A stretch of DNA of 64,000 nucleotides from Atrina japonica (GCA_030159075.1 BROG01000296.1:62001-126000); one strand, 5' to 3'; shown: positions 22,200-33,654, numbered from the stretch's first letter. Notes: generated by a model not told the origin, from the letters alone. Program-made: numbers and translations.

Positions 22200-23320
22200 A
22201 CAGTATTAAAAGATAAACACATTCAGATATCTAAACCTGCGAAACCAACATTCCTTCAATCATGTCAATCACTTTAAATTGGATCAGAGAAACTTACATG
22301 ACATAACTGTAGCAGAGTTCTTGAAATCTTATTTTCAAGTATCAGACATTTTAGGAATTCTGAATGTACTGTTACATTGTGTCAGATTTCTAATAGACAA
22401 TATATTTGGAATGTTCCGGGACGTGATCTTTCAACAAACTGTCGGCATTCCTATGGGAACCAATTGTGCCCCTTTATTGGCCAACCTGTTCCTTTATTCA
22501 TACCAAGCAGATTTCATTCAGAAATTGCTGAATCAAAAGAAGAAAAAGCTCGCTGTGTCCTTTAATTTCACATTTAGATATATCAACAACATTTGGTCAA
22601 TTAATAACGATAATTTCATATACATGTCCATGTGATGTATCCCAGCGAACTAGAAATTAAAGATACAACAGAATCAAGCACACACGCTTCATACTTAGAT
22701 ATTTTCTTACCTTAGACACAGATGGGAAATTGGCAACTAAGCTATATGACAAACGCGACGATATTGGCTTTCCCATCGTAAATTTTCCCCATTTTTAAAA
22801 GTTGTAATATCCCACAGTCACCCACATATGGCGTTCACATTTCACAAATGATCCACTATGCCTGGGCGTGTTCAACATATGAACATTTCATATACAGATG
22901 TAAACTACTCACTGGCAAATTATTGACACAGGGATACAGTGAAACCCCGTTTGATGTCAATGTTCTGCAAATTTTACTGTCGGTATAATAGTCTTGTGAT
23001 TACTCTGTTTTACTAGGTGAAATGTTGAGTTGCCTTTCGTTGGCTGTTGTCGAGACATCTGTACCAATTCAAATGTGACGAGGATTCATTCCTCACGTTT
23101 TTTCATTTGGACTTGACAGTGGACTCAAGGCGGGTTTGACCAGTCGACAGGGGATGCTTACTCCTCCATGGCACCTGATCCCACCTCTTGGTTTCCAGAG
23201 GTCCGTGTTTGTCCATTTTTGCCGGATTTGTATCTGTGTCCTGGACATCCTAAAGATTTATACTTTGGTACCTGATATGTTTTATATTGAAAGGATTTTT
23301 ATCAGACAAATCCTCTAGTT
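22200..23320 (+). pseudogene. Broken Penelope-like reverse transcriptase
   Basis: The frame from 22279 encodes a reverse-transcriptase palm segment. The hallmark GIPMGTNCAPLLANLFLYSY block is at about 22440-22500, followed by SFNFTFRY at about 22560. Where an active enzyme has the catalytic pair (Y-x-D-D), this copy reads Y-I-N-N, so both aspartates are lost. Homology continues in other frames after breaks: YPSELEIKDTT (about 22638), LYDKRDDIGFPIVNFP (about 22742), and SPTYGVHISQMIHYA (about 22818). There are thus at least two frameshifts and stops before about 22930. The 3' non-coding part ends near 23320. Assignment to Penelope-like elements is by recall of the family, and another RT clade is possible. 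Confidence 0.75.
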
Positions 23321-24650
23321 TTTAGCTATAGGGACATTTATTTTTTTATTATCAAATCATTAGGTGGTTAATGCAGTGCCAACACTAAAATAACAATTAT
23401 CTAAAAAAAAAAAACGAACAATCATCAATTTTATTTTAGTGCATTTATCAGAAATTTTACTTAATTCAATTTACAAACCTCAGATAAATTTGAAATGTTA
23501 TTGTCATCTAAGGTATAGTTATTTGTATAACATCTTCTGTACTAAGCACCAAAAATAAATATCATTAAAATTAATATAAAACAAACAACAAACAATATTA
23601 TATATTATTATAAGAAATACATTTCTTGTGGTCAATGATTTCTTTGTAGATGATAGAGTCAACAGGCAAAACATGGTTCGGCCAAAAACGAGGAAAAAGA
23701 TTTGTTTGATGTGATTTGACCAGGCCATCTGAAAAGCCAGGACCAAATCTTTAGGAGCAATTTTGCCCACTTAATTTTTCTTATAAAAAAAAATTAGAAA
23801 ATTAGTCCAATTACATATTAAAATTAATAAGAAAAGAAAACTTCTACTTAGGGCACATGAAACAAACATTTTTGTTTCAAAGATAGCTTACTAATATATC
23901 AACTGAATATGTTGCATAAATATGACCTACTCTATATACCTTGAAAATTTCACCCCGTGCAATTTTCGCCCTTTTATGACAGTAAACATATTCACTACAT
24001 GTTAAATTCGCCCTAAAACATCCTAATTTCATGGAGGGCATTCATGTGTGTGCTCCAATTATCTAGCTGACAAAATTGGGTTTCACTTTAAATTCGTCCT
24101 CTCATTTAAGGTGGGAAACAGCAAATAATTAAACAAAGCTGAAGACTTGTTCACGTATAGTATTATAAAACAGACCAAAAAAACCAACACCAATGACTGC
24201 TCCCTCTGATCCTTTTGATTGGTGTTCTGATGTGGACCCAGAATATTCAAAAAGTTTCAAGTGGCGAGATTATTATTGCTTTGAATTCAATTCATAGTAA
24301 TGCACCTTCCCAGTCTAAGTATGTCAACATCTAAGTTCAGGGGTTAGGGGTTACCATAAGGTTCAGATAGGGGTTATATTGGGAAATATAGATCAGTGGT
24401 GAAGTGTGATGAAAAAAAATAATATGCAAATTTTGCATTTAAGAAACAAAAATACTCTTTATATTTTGGGGATATAAATAAATAACACCGTTAAGTTTTA
24501 ATATTGTTATTAGCTTACTTCTACAGCAATAGAAATATAAGTCATAGGCACTGTAAACACACTAATTTAACCCTTTCACCCCTCTATTTACAAATGGAAC
24601 TCTCTTTTTTAGATGTTTAGATGAGTCTATTGTGGTCTGTAGGGATGAAA
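23321..24650. other. Intergenic with repeat D copy
   Basis: No gene. Bases 23936-24110 carry repeat D. The minus-strand ORF 23519-23770 contains a stretch without recognised domain. The remainder shows nothing. Confidence 0.5.
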
Positions 24651-24654
24651 GTCT

Positions 24655-24737
24655 AAGTCTCCAAGTCTGTGACAGACACAGGGGGACAAATAAAGACCTC
24701 TGAAGGATTAACATTAACAATAGTGAAATGTAATAGG

Positions 24738-24795
<58 letters not shown>

Positions 24796-25455
24796 GGACC
24801 TCTGGAGAATTAAGATTATCAGTAAAGATGTGTGACAGCCAATATATCTCTAGAACTAACACAGAATAAATATGGACCTCTGAAGGTGTTTCTGGAGGAG
24901 TAAACATTAGTGAAGTGTGAAGGTCAATATATATATATATACAGAGAGCCAACTTAAGATAAATATGGACCCCTGGAGGAGTTAACATTAACAATAGTGA
25001 AGTGTAAAAGTCACGATATATAGCTAGAGAGCCAATATAGGATAAATATGACCTCTGAAGGAGGTAATGTTAACAGTAGTGAAATGTGAAGGTCAATATA
25101 TAGCTAGAGAGCCAACATAGGATAAATATGGACCTCTGAAGGAGTTAGCATTAACAGATCTCTGGGGGAGTTAACATTAATAGCAGTGAAGTGTGAAGGT
25201 CAATATACAGCTAGAGAGCTAACTTAGAGGCCACTGGAGGGTTAGCAGAAACTGACCTCTTGAGAGGTTAGCATTAACTCATCAACCCCTGACAAACAAT
25301 GGACTCTGCTGTAAATCAATAGCTTAGACCAGTCCAAATGTGCCTCTAGGGGTGAATGAATTAACAGCAGTAAAGTGTGAAAGGCAATATATATCTATAA
25401 AGTCAACAGAGGACAAATATAGACCTCTGGAGGAGTTAACATTGTGATGAAGTTT
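24655..25455. repeat. 81-bp degenerate minisatellite
   Basis: Ordered phrases recur about every 81 bp: ATAAATATGGACCTCTG, GGAGTTAACATTAACA, AGTGAAGTGTGAAGGTCAAT, ATATATAGCTAGAGAGCCAA. Clear units start near 24867, 24959, 25041 and 25121. A (TA)n run occupies 24740-24795, and one MITE-A (25274-25364) is inserted in the array. Confidence 0.88.
25274..25364 (+). mobile_element. MITE-A, forward, inside the 81-bp array
   Basis: TTAACTCATCAACCCCTGAC to GGGGTGAATGAATTAA. Array sequence GTTAGCA and CAGCAGT continues on either side. Confidence 0.9.
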
Positions 25456-25459
25456 GAGG

Positions 25460-25463
<4 letters not shown>

Positions 25464-25522
<59 letters not shown>

Positions 25523-25537
25523 CAGAGAGAGACAGAG
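25464..25537. repeat. (TA)n-(GA)n compound microsatellite
   Basis: About 13 TA units followed by GA units with some AAAG and CAGA interruptions. Confidence 0.95.
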
Positions 25538-25765
25538 AATACCTCTGACCTCTGAATACCTGCTGACCAGTCACATGGACCATAATCAAATTCAGACCAA
25601 ACCAAAGGAGATAATAATCCCTGGTCAAATTTAGAACTAGCCCATTCATCCCTAAGTCTCTTAGTAATATGTTCTTTCCTATTATATTGGATTGGTCTAT
25701 TTTTGGTCTGAGGGGTTTTAAGGGTTGAAGATGCTCTACAAATGTCACATGGATGGAGATGTGTT

Positions 25766-25771
25766 TTTATT
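25766..25771 (-). terminator. Candidate SYAP1 poly(A) signal
   Basis: TTTATT here is AATAAA on the minus strand, the nearest canonical signal I found downstream of the SYAP1 stop. It would give a 3' UTR of about 700 nt. Without a transcript this is only a candidate. Confidence 0.3.
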
Positions 25772-25854
25772 GTGTACAATTTTTTTCCCCATGGAGAATC
25801 AATGTCAAGGCAAATGCCTGAAATGACTTATTACATGTAGCTTCTCCACTGTTT

Positions 25855-25967
25855 GTTAGACTCATCGGCCCCTTACAAAAAAAAAAAAACAAAAAACAAT
25901 GGACTTTCCTGCAAACTTCCGATAACTTAAACCAATCTAAATGTGTCTTTAGGGGGGAATAGGTTAA
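25855..25967 (+). mobile_element. MITE-A, forward, diverged
   Basis: ACTCATCGGCCCCTTACAAA, an A13 expansion, ACAATGGACTTTCCTGCAAA, then CTTTAGGGGGGAATAGGTTA. If the 3' UTR estimate is right, this MITE is transcribed in the SYAP1 3' UTR. Confidence 0.75.
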
Positions 25968-26472
25968 ACAGTAAAGTTGGTATGATTTTGTACACTCTTA
26001 CAGGAAACGTCTGTACGGTGAAAGTGGCAGGGTCACAGATATATGTGGCTTCATGTTAAACCTACATTTTTCATTTACATCCAAACTAATGACTATGCCA
26101 CTACTAAAATCTCCGATCTAACATATCACTGAAAATTTTAGAAGTCCAATATATATTATTTCTTCAAAAAAAGGGCTCTTTGAATGATATTAACCATTAC
26201 CAAAATAAAGCAAAAACGAATCAGGCAGAGCCTGATAAATATTAAATATGTCACATGAAGACTGAACTGTACATGCTATGATAATGTCACATTCTCTGAA
26301 TGACAAATGTCTTGGACCTCTTGAGAAGTAACTTTTCTCACGCTGGTTGGAATTTAAGCATTGAAAGCCAATGATGAAGTTTGAATGAAATGGACATTCA
26401 GATGACACCATATTATGACCGGCATAAAATCCTCATCACAAACAAAATTTATCAAAATTCAAAATAATGATA

Positions 26473-26618
26473 TCACATAGAATTGGTTTCCTGTTCAATT
26501 TGTTGCAGGATTTCATTTTCTATATCAGCATCGTCAATTTCAGTCGTATCTCCGACCATCTCATAATCCTGGAGCTCTTGTTGTAGTTCTTTCTCCCACT
26601 GTGGTATGTTGTCAGTAT
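26473..26618 (-). CDS. SYAP1: SYAP1 orthologue, last coding exon
   Basis: This encodes the C-terminus of synapse-associated protein 1, a BSD-domain protein linked in vertebrates and flies to synaptic function and AKT signalling (family knowledge). The exon follows a strong acceptor (TTTTTTTTCTTTCAG) and starts with the last two bases of an Asp codon. The motif WEKELQQELQDYEMV differs from vertebrate SYAP1 C-termini, as I recall them, at only a few positions. An acidic tail ends ...QQIEQETNSM and a TGA stop at 26473-26475. It contributes 47 whole codons plus the stop. The phase matches the donor at 39651 exactly, giving ...QEE-D-TDNIPQWEKE. The tail has no transmembrane segment. It is one of two exons of this gene found in the window. 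Confidence 0.9.
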
Positions 26619-26699
26619 CTGAAAGAAAAAAAATCAAGGGAGATAACTTAGAGGGTAAGAGCTTCATATCACTAGCAGTCATTGTGTTTTTGTTTTGTT

Positions 26700-26729
26700 T
26701 TTTTTTGGTTTTTTTTGGGGGGGGGGGTT
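26700..26729. repeat. T/G homopolymer run
   Basis: T-rich run followed by about ten G. Close upstream of the SYAP1 last exon on the coding strand (C-run then A-run). No function assigned. Confidence 0.7.
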
Positions 26730-26837
26730 GCAAGGAAAAATGTTTTTAACATTTAAGCGACAATTCCTGAAACTCATAAAAAAAATGGCTATTCTGGTTT
26801 ATACTCATCAGTACTACATGTGGAAGAAAAAAGACAG

Positions 26838-26926
26838 TTAACTCGTTCACCCCTAAAGACATATGTGGACTTGCCTATGTCACTGATTTATGGAAGTGTT
26901 CATTGTTTTTCAGGGGTTGATGAGTT
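26838..26926 (-). mobile_element. MITE-A, reverse copy
   Basis: TTAACTCGTTCACCCCTAAA to CAGGGGTTGATGAGTT. The right TTAA is mutated to TTGG. Confidence 0.88.
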
Positions 26927-27112
26927 GGACAGACAATTCATAAAAATGATATTAAAACAGAGAGTACTCAAAGGTTACAAAACTCATCTTATCAACATAT
27001 ACTCCAACCCTACCCTCCCCCCTAGGTAACTTGACTTCAACCAATCTTCTTTACCACAGCAGCATCCAAAAATAGATCATGTCCAAAACAGGGTTATTTT
27101 GCAACAAAATAA

Positions 27113-27116
27113 TAAC

Positions 27117-27162
<46 letters not shown>

Positions 27163-27170
27163 TAAATAAA
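27113..27170. repeat. (TAA)n microsatellite
   Basis: About 15 ATA/TAA units followed by AATAAATAAATA. Confidence 0.95.
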
Positions 27171-27266
27171 TATTGAACTTATCCAGCATCTGAAAAATAG
27201 CACACATGCCTACAACTACAAGTTCAGGTGATGTATGATCCAAAGATGTAGGTAAACCTAATCTTT

Positions 27267-27356
27267 TTAACTCATTGACCCCTAAAGACACATTTGGACT
27301 GTCTAAGTCATTGATTTTTAGGAAGAGTCGATTATTTTTCAGGGGTTGATGAGTTA
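27267..27356 (-). mobile_element. MITE-A, reverse copy
   Basis: TTAACTCATTGACCCCTAAA to CAGGGGTTGATGAGTTA. Confidence 0.9.
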
Positions 27357-28585
27357 CCCATGTGCTGGGACAATAGCATAAGCTCTGTTCAACTAACACC
27401 ATAGAGATGAGATTACTACCTCCCACCCACCCACCCCTCCAAAAAAAAAAAAATTCTGGTCTGTTGGACTTCTTAAACTGACTGAGAAAAGAATACGGCA
27501 TACAGATTCCAACCCAATCTTGGGAGCATAGTAATACTCAGAACATGCCAAATTAAATGTCTCACATATTGTTTAAGTTCTCATTTCAGGGCCATTGTTT
27601 TTAAAGACAAACCACTGGAAATCATAGGGAGTTGAATTTTCATTATTTATTATAAACTTGAATCAGTGAATTATAAATCATTTATTTTTCAGAATGCATT
27701 CAACCATGTTTTATTGAAATGATTGAAACTGGTAATAATCAGATTTCATAAGATTATTTTTTTTTGTTATCAATACATTCTTTATATGAATGTCAATACT
27801 ATGCGTCAATATGTAACCTACACAGGTACAATATGAATCATTTGTGACAGGTTGCATTCAGAAATTATGTAAATAAATTTTTTTTTAGAGATTTGAAAAG
27901 ATTATCATTTCAAAACATGACATTCTATATGCCACATTTGATTTATATATTATCTTTGATGGAGCACCTCTTTTTATCGTTCATACTAAAATGAAACTCC
28001 TCAAAAGGAACAGGATTGTAAATAGCACAAAAGTATTTTCATCTCATGATCTGAATAAAATGTCATCAGGAGGTTGATCAAAGCGGAGATATTGCTATAA
28101 ACATGAAATTGACAATTTTGTAGACCTGCAGGTGAACTTTTGCCTTCAACTTTTGTTATGAAGTTTATGTAAACAAGATCTCTGTACAATACTGATGTTA
28201 AGTAGTGTAAAACTTGATAACACTTGATTGGAAAAAAAAAAAAAAACGTAAGGAGACACAAGTTCTAGTGTGACATTAACTGAATAACTCAATAACAAGA
28301 TGGCCTTGTCCGTTCTGCAATGCTTACCTGAGTAACAGCATAGTTTCTTTTATCTTATGACAGATAAAAAAAAATGCTACATTTGGTTAACAATGAATTA
28401 TTACTCCATATTCTTTTTTTTTTAGTTCAAGTTTACATCTGTTGAAAGATTTTTTGTCCTTGAAAATTTTGTCTTGTTTTCCCCCCAAATTATGCTAATA
28501 TCCCCAATATTACTGAGAATGTATAAAATTAAGTGTATTTAACGGTTCCAAATTTAGAAGGCAGGGGCATTTATATTGGCATATA
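27357..28585. other. Intronic DNA, nothing recognised
   Basis: AT-rich with scattered A and T runs, and a CCCACC run at 27422-27440. No exon signal seen on either strand. Confidence 0.5.
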
Positions 28586-29038
28586 CATGGCCTCTTATAG
28601 AAATTGCAGTGATTTTTCTTGCCCATATTACATAGGGTACCCCTAAAACTGGGTATGGTTTCACCCAGGTGACCTTTAAGGCCCACATGGCCTCTTATAG
28701 AAATTGCAGTGATTTTTCTTGCCCATATTACATAGGGTACCCCTAAAACTGGGTATGGTTTCACCCAGGTGACCTTTAAGGCCCACATGGCCTCTTATAG
28801 AAATTGCAGTGATTTTTCTTGCCCATATTACATAGGGTACCCCTAAAACTGGGTATGGTTTCACCCAGGTGACCTTTAAGGCCCATATGGCCTCTTATAG
28901 AAATTGCAGTGATTTTTCTTGCCCATATTACATAGGGTACCCCTAAAACTGGGTATGGTTTCACCCAGGTGACCTTTAAGGCCCACATGGCCTCTTATAG
29001 AAATTGCAGTGATTTTTCTTGCCCATATTACATAGGGT
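28586..29038. repeat. 100-bp tandem repeat, 4.5 near-identical copies
   Basis: The unit starts CATGGCCTCTTATAGAAATT and includes CATAGGGTACCCCTAAAACT and TCACCCAGGTGACCTTTAAG. Units start at 28586, 28686, 28786, 28886 and 28986. I saw only a single-base change (CACATGG to CATATGG) between complete units. The last copy breaks off at CATAGGGTGCC. Such identity implies very recent expansion or homogenisation. ORFs on the minus strand through it are by-products. Confidence 0.97.
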
Positions 29039-29039
29039 G

Positions 29040-29755
29040 CCTATTTATTTACTGTAGAGTTTGGTTAGAATTAGCACACTAGTTCTTGAGAAGTTGAAAA
29101 TGTGTAAAATTTGGCAAAAATCGTTATTTTCTGCTTATGTACATGTAGATGCCTCTGAAATTGATCTATGACCAAATGACCTTTAAACTTTCTCACAATG
29201 ATTGTTAGATAATTCCAAACAACTTTCTAATATATATTTCAATACGAAAAGTCAGTCATTATAAGTCATTTGTATAAAACTATACCACAAATCATTTGAA
29301 GTGCTGGCTTGAGGCTCATTTATGAACAGAGATTTCAATTTCATTTGCAAACTTTGTAGATATTGACTTAACAATTATCTATACCAAATGTGAAAGAAAA
29401 CTGACTATTGTCTATGGGGAAAAGATTTTCAAAGATGTACCATAATTAACAATTATCCATACCAAATGTGAAAGAAAACTGATCATTGTCTATGGGGAAA
29501 AGATTTTCAAAAATGTACCACATTTGGCACTTTTTGATAATTTTTGGAGCCCCTGTAAGTCCTAGCCCTATTCTGTTTGCAAACTTCAAGCCCCTTCCCA
29601 GGACAATGCTCCCTGCCAATTTTGGTTAAAATCTGCCCAGTAGTTCTTGAGAAGAAGTAATTTAAATGGGAAAGTTAATGGACGATGACTGACAATGATG
29701 GACAATTGGCCATAGCAATAGCTCACATGGAACTTTGAATCAGGTGAGCTAAAAT
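29040..29755 (+). repeat. 'CAGGTGAGCTAAAA' interspersed repeat
   Basis: Phrases GTTTGGTTAGAATTAGCACA, TTCTTGAGAAG-AGT and the 3' end CATAGCAATAGCTCACATGG to ATCAGGTGAGCTAAAA. It shares the 3' end with 58440-58510. It includes a 78-bp tandem duplication at 29368-29523 (TTAACAATTATC-ATACCAAA type). Confidence 0.75.
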
Positions 29756-29759
29756 CTTC

Positions 29760-30680
29760 ATTGATGAACTACATTTTCAATCATATAAATGTCAGTTTAA
29801 CACATTTATTACGAACATAAAGCACAATGGCTGTCGTTATTGCACTAGGTGCTCTTTGAAACAAATAAGTGAGTGACTTGGTGCTACACATAAACAATTA
29901 AGTTAAAGATTTCCAGAAAAGTTAAAATGGCAGTTTGGGAATAACGAAATTGACATTGAACACTTGGAAAGTAACATTACTGGAATTGCTCTCCCTCAAG
30001 TCCTGTCAAATGGATCAATTATATATGCTGATACCAGTGAAATTGAACAGTATTTTGTTAATGGATGCAAAAATAACATGGGTATCGATTTCAAGTCTAG
30101 ACCAATCAAACAGGTTGTTTGATACAAAAAATGAATGATTGTATGATAGATAAAATAATTAATAGAATCTTATGAAATATGGTAAAAGTGCACCTATATG
30201 CAATGTATAAATAGAGAATATCCAACAGAAGTGAAAGTTAAAAACAAGAACTGCGTGAAATTGATTTATTTAAAGTTTATGTCTGTTTCAATCTGATCAT
30301 CATGAATCATTCATCTGAAAATTTATACAAAACATCAGACTTTCTGTTACATGCCTGATATCACGCTGTTACATTATACATACTCCTGGGACCTGTGCAT
30401 GCAAATATGATTAATGCGAGCCTAGATGGGTATCAGATATTTATGGTATATTATGAAAGCAAAGTAGCGTTTTGAATTTCCCTATGAAATTTCAATTTGT
30501 TGACAATTTTAAGTGTAGTAATTTGACGCTTTGTTCATTTGCAAAATACATGATCAAACATAAATTTTTATCTATTTGTTCAAAATCATTTTTTCTAAAA
30601 GAAAACTGTTAGAGGTGGCACAAGTGACATGTGAAGTGCCACAAATGTTGGCCTGTGCAATGGTCTGATGCATTGAGGGT
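29760..30680. other. Intronic DNA, nothing recognised
   Basis: A 67-residue plus-strand ORF at 29935-30138 has no recognisable motif and lies antisense in the SYAP1 intron. No other signal. Confidence 0.45.
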
Positions 30681-30682
30681 TT

Positions 30683-30781
30683 TTAATTCATCAACCCCTA
30701 AAAAAACAACAACAATGGACTCTTCTGTAAAACAATGATTTGGACCAGTCCAAATGTGTTTTTTAGAGGTGAATGAGTTAA
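30683..30781 (+). mobile_element. MITE-A, forward copy
   Basis: TTAATTCATCAACCCCTAAA to TTTAGAGGTGAATGAGTTAA. Confidence 0.88.
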
Positions 30782-30974
30782 ATATGCAATCCTTTTGTTT
30801 TACTCACATCAGACAGACTTGTGACTTTTGCCTCCCATGCTTAGTGCTAGGCTAATGAAGTATATAATTGCCATGCCTAAGATAATTGTCAGCTCCTTTT
30901 AAAAATAACTGGAATTATATGAATATTTTCAATTTGTAAACTGATTTTGAAATGCTTTCACACTTCATTTGTTC

Positions 30975-31240
30975 ATGTTACAGAGTTATCTCCCCATGTT
31001 AACATTTCCAGAGAGTTGTCTCCCCATGTTCACAAATTTCATAGAGAGTTATCTCCCAATGTTTATAGTTTCAAAGTTTTCTAATATTTCTCATCTCAAG
31101 ATGTTGTTTCCCTTTGTTGATTGCCCAGCAGAGGTGACTCCCCCATGTTTACGATTCTATACAACGTTGTCTCCCCATGTTTGCATGTCAATAAACACAT
31201 TTTCAATTTCATACAGAGTTGTCTCCTCTTGTGTACAATC
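30975..31240. repeat. Degenerate 35-40-bp tandem repeat
   Basis: AGAGTTATCTCCCCATGTT and variants (GTTGTCTCCCCATGTT, GTTATCTCCCAATGTT, GTTGTCTCCTCTTGTG) recur with a variable AATTTCATA-like linker. Unit length is irregular. Confidence 0.75.
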
Positions 31241-31363
31241 TCGAGTAATATGATAAGGTACAACATGCATTGCAGTGAACTTGACAAGTTATTTATATTT
31301 TGAGAAAAATGTAGAGCTGCAAAACTAATTATGAAAGTTTGTAACCCAGTCAAAATATTGTGC

Positions 31364-31365
<2 letters not shown>

Positions 31366-31412
<47 letters not shown>
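31366..31412. repeat. (TA)n microsatellite
   Basis: About 23 TA units. Confidence 0.95.
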
Positions 31413-31417
<5 letters not shown>

Positions 31418-31608
31418 AATTTGAAAAAAAAGTCACACCATACTGTTTGAGAAGATAAGGTATGTTCTTATAATCTTGTTAATTAAAGATGGTTAGAATT
31501 ACATCATAAACCTGTAATCGGCTTTTATAATATGCTCAAACTTTACTATCACACTGGTATGAGAGTATTGTGTTACAGAGTTGCTTCCCATGTCAACTAT
31601 TTCATTCC

Positions 31609-31703
31609 ATTCAACTCACTCACTCCTTGAAGACACATTTGAACTGGACTAAATCACTGATTTACAGAGGAGTCCATTGTTTTTCAGGGGTTGATGAGTT
31701 TAT
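31609..31703 (-). mobile_element. MITE-A, reverse copy
   Basis: AACTCACTCACTCCTTGAAG to CAGGGGTTGATGAGTTTA. Confidence 0.85.
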
Positions 31704-31734
31704 GTACAATGATCACATGTTTCCACTATAAATA

Positions 31735-31738
<4 letters not shown>

Positions 31739-31766
<28 letters not shown>
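31739..31766. repeat. Poly-A run, 28 bp
   Basis: Uninterrupted A tract directly before repeat Y copy 2. Confidence 0.95.
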
Positions 31767-31767
<1 letters not shown>

Positions 31768-31770
<3 letters not shown>

Positions 31771-31930
31771 GGGTGGACAGGTAAAACACATTGGTTTAAT
31801 TTGTTTCCAGGCATTACTGTAGCTCTAAACTTTGTGCTGACAAGTAGCCTGTCATCCCTGTTATGATCAGATTTAGACTCTTCGAGTCTGTAAACATGTG
31901 CCAGTTTATCTTGGTAGAACAATAATACAA
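31768..31930 (+). repeat. Interspersed repeat Y, copy 2
   Basis: ACAAGTAGCCTGTCATCCCT, GATTTAGACTCTTCGAGTCT, AAACATGTGCCAGTTTATCT match 20215-20420 in order. No SINE is inserted in this copy. Confidence 0.7.
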
Positions 31931-32385
31931 TGTACAGTGTATACATGAAACACAAGAGAAGGTAACTCTTGACAAAGAACAACAACTCTATAATCTCAAT
32001 TGACTTTCAAGCTACAAATATTCAAGGGAGACAAATCTGTGTTCATGCTACTAACAGGTGCTTGTTTACAGACTTTAAAGTTGTATGGTCAAAATTTTAA
32101 TTTTTCTGTAAAAATTTCATTTCTGGTAATTACTCAAAATATAAATTACAAAGAATCCAATAATTTGGCACTAATTTTTTGTTTGTTTATGTGTCGACAT
32201 ACGACATAAAGAAATCAAAGCTTTTTGGATGCTATAAATAGCATTTTAAAATACCATTTCCTCAAATTTTTGGATGTAAGGTTTTTTTTAATTATTGTAA
32301 TGAAAAACATTTTTCAGTTGTTAAAGGTATTTCAGGGTTAAAATATTATAAAGTCAATCTCAGAGGATTCTATAAACAAGCACCA

Positions 32386-32474
32386 TTAATTCATCAACCC
32401 CTGAAAAACAATGGACTCTTCTGTAAATCAATGACTTAAACCAGTCCAAATGTGTCTCTAGGGGTGAATGATTT
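32386..32474 (+). mobile_element. MITE-A, forward copy
   Basis: TTAATTCATCAACCCCTGAA to CTAGGGGTGAATGATTT. Confidence 0.9.
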
Positions 32475-32714
32475 GAAGTGATTATGATAATTGGGTTAAT
32501 TATGAGTGTATACACTTCTAATAGTACAATGTCATTACCTGCCTCTAGTATGCATCCATGGACTGAGAATTTTTCATTATCAATGTTTTTTGAAGAAAAA
32601 GTCATCCACTAATCTATTATTTCTTTTTTATCTTAAACATGTGGAAGATTTTATGTTCTTGAGGAAAAATCTTTCACCATTCTTTTGATGTTATACATGT
32701 GCAAAATGTTTATG

Positions 32715-32925
32715 TTGTGTACAGTGAAATTTCGTTATGTGGAAATCGGAGAGTCGAAATTCCGGTTGTGTCAAAGTTTAACGACAAGTCACGATTTTTA
32801 TTGAAAGAAAAAATGTGCTCATTAAAATTTTGGTTACCTTGAATTTTGTATATCTTGATTTGATGGCAGTCCCGTGAATTTCAAGATAACAAGATAACAA
32901 GATTCCACTGTTTGTTACAAAATGC
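32715..32925 (+). mobile_element. MITE-T ('TTTCGTTATGT' element)
   Basis: Starts TACAGTGAAATTTCGTTATG, and ends ATAACAAGATTCCACTGTTT. The ends CAGTGAAAT and TTCCACTG are inverted. Similar to 55556-55938. The form (CAGT..AA..TCGTTAT, TA flank) is like pogo/Tc1-mariner MITEs. Confidence 0.75.
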
Positions 32926-33043
32926 CTTTCCATTCAAGAAATGTGTGTCAAGAATGATGTTTCATAAATAGAGTATTACAAATGTTATGATCCTTACAAG
33001 AAAATCCCATTTTAGTCAACTATATACTTTCATATCAGAAATA

Positions 33044-33490
33044 TGACCTTGAGTCAAGGTCATGACATAACACTTTCCCGTAAGAAACATATCTGCCATG
33101 AACAAAGATTCACAAATACAGATTAAGAAAAATTTGACTGGGACAAGAAAATTCCATCCATGTTTTGAAATGAGTAGATTGACCTTGAGTCAAGGTCATG
33201 ATGACACATCTGTGACCACCTTCCTTTAATGAATGTGTCTGCAAAAAGAAGGTAGCAAAAATAAAGAATAAGAATTCCATCAAAATCAAGTGACCTTGAC
33301 ATTATTGTTATGACATTGAGTGAAGATCATGACACACTGCCTTCCAAAAAAGAAATTTTTTGCCAAGAATGAAGTTGCGCAAAGAAAACAAAAGAAATCT
33401 ATGACTCCAACATTAAATTCCAGCTAAGTCAACAGTGACCTTGACATTAGCAGTATGTCCTTGAATCAAGGTCATGACACACCACCTTTC
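33044..33490 (+). repeat. Four ~135-bp units with ER-type half-sites
   Basis: Each unit carries TGACCTTGAGTCAAGGTCA or a variant, followed by TGA-ACAC and CTTTCC: at 33044-33062 and 33180-33198 exact, at 33311-33331 degenerate, and at 33456-33474 as TGTCCTTGAATCAAGGTCA. Units are diverged elsewhere. The string is two extended nuclear receptor half-sites (TCAAGGTCA) facing away from each other. Confidence 0.8.
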
Positions 33491-33654
33491 CATCAGGAAC
33501 ATTTTCAACATGTATGAAAATGTTACGATGAGACAAGTAGAAATAATACGCCAAAAAAAAAAATGTTATGGATGGCTAATTGACAAACCGACAGATACCA
33601 TTCGTACCATGATGTCATACGTCCTGTCAAAAGATGGGCACATAGAAATACATG

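Noticed and set aside
23519..23770. Minus-strand ORF with a tryptophan-containing stretch
   Set aside because: No known motif. Surrounding DNA has dispersed-repeat phrases, so not called a gene.
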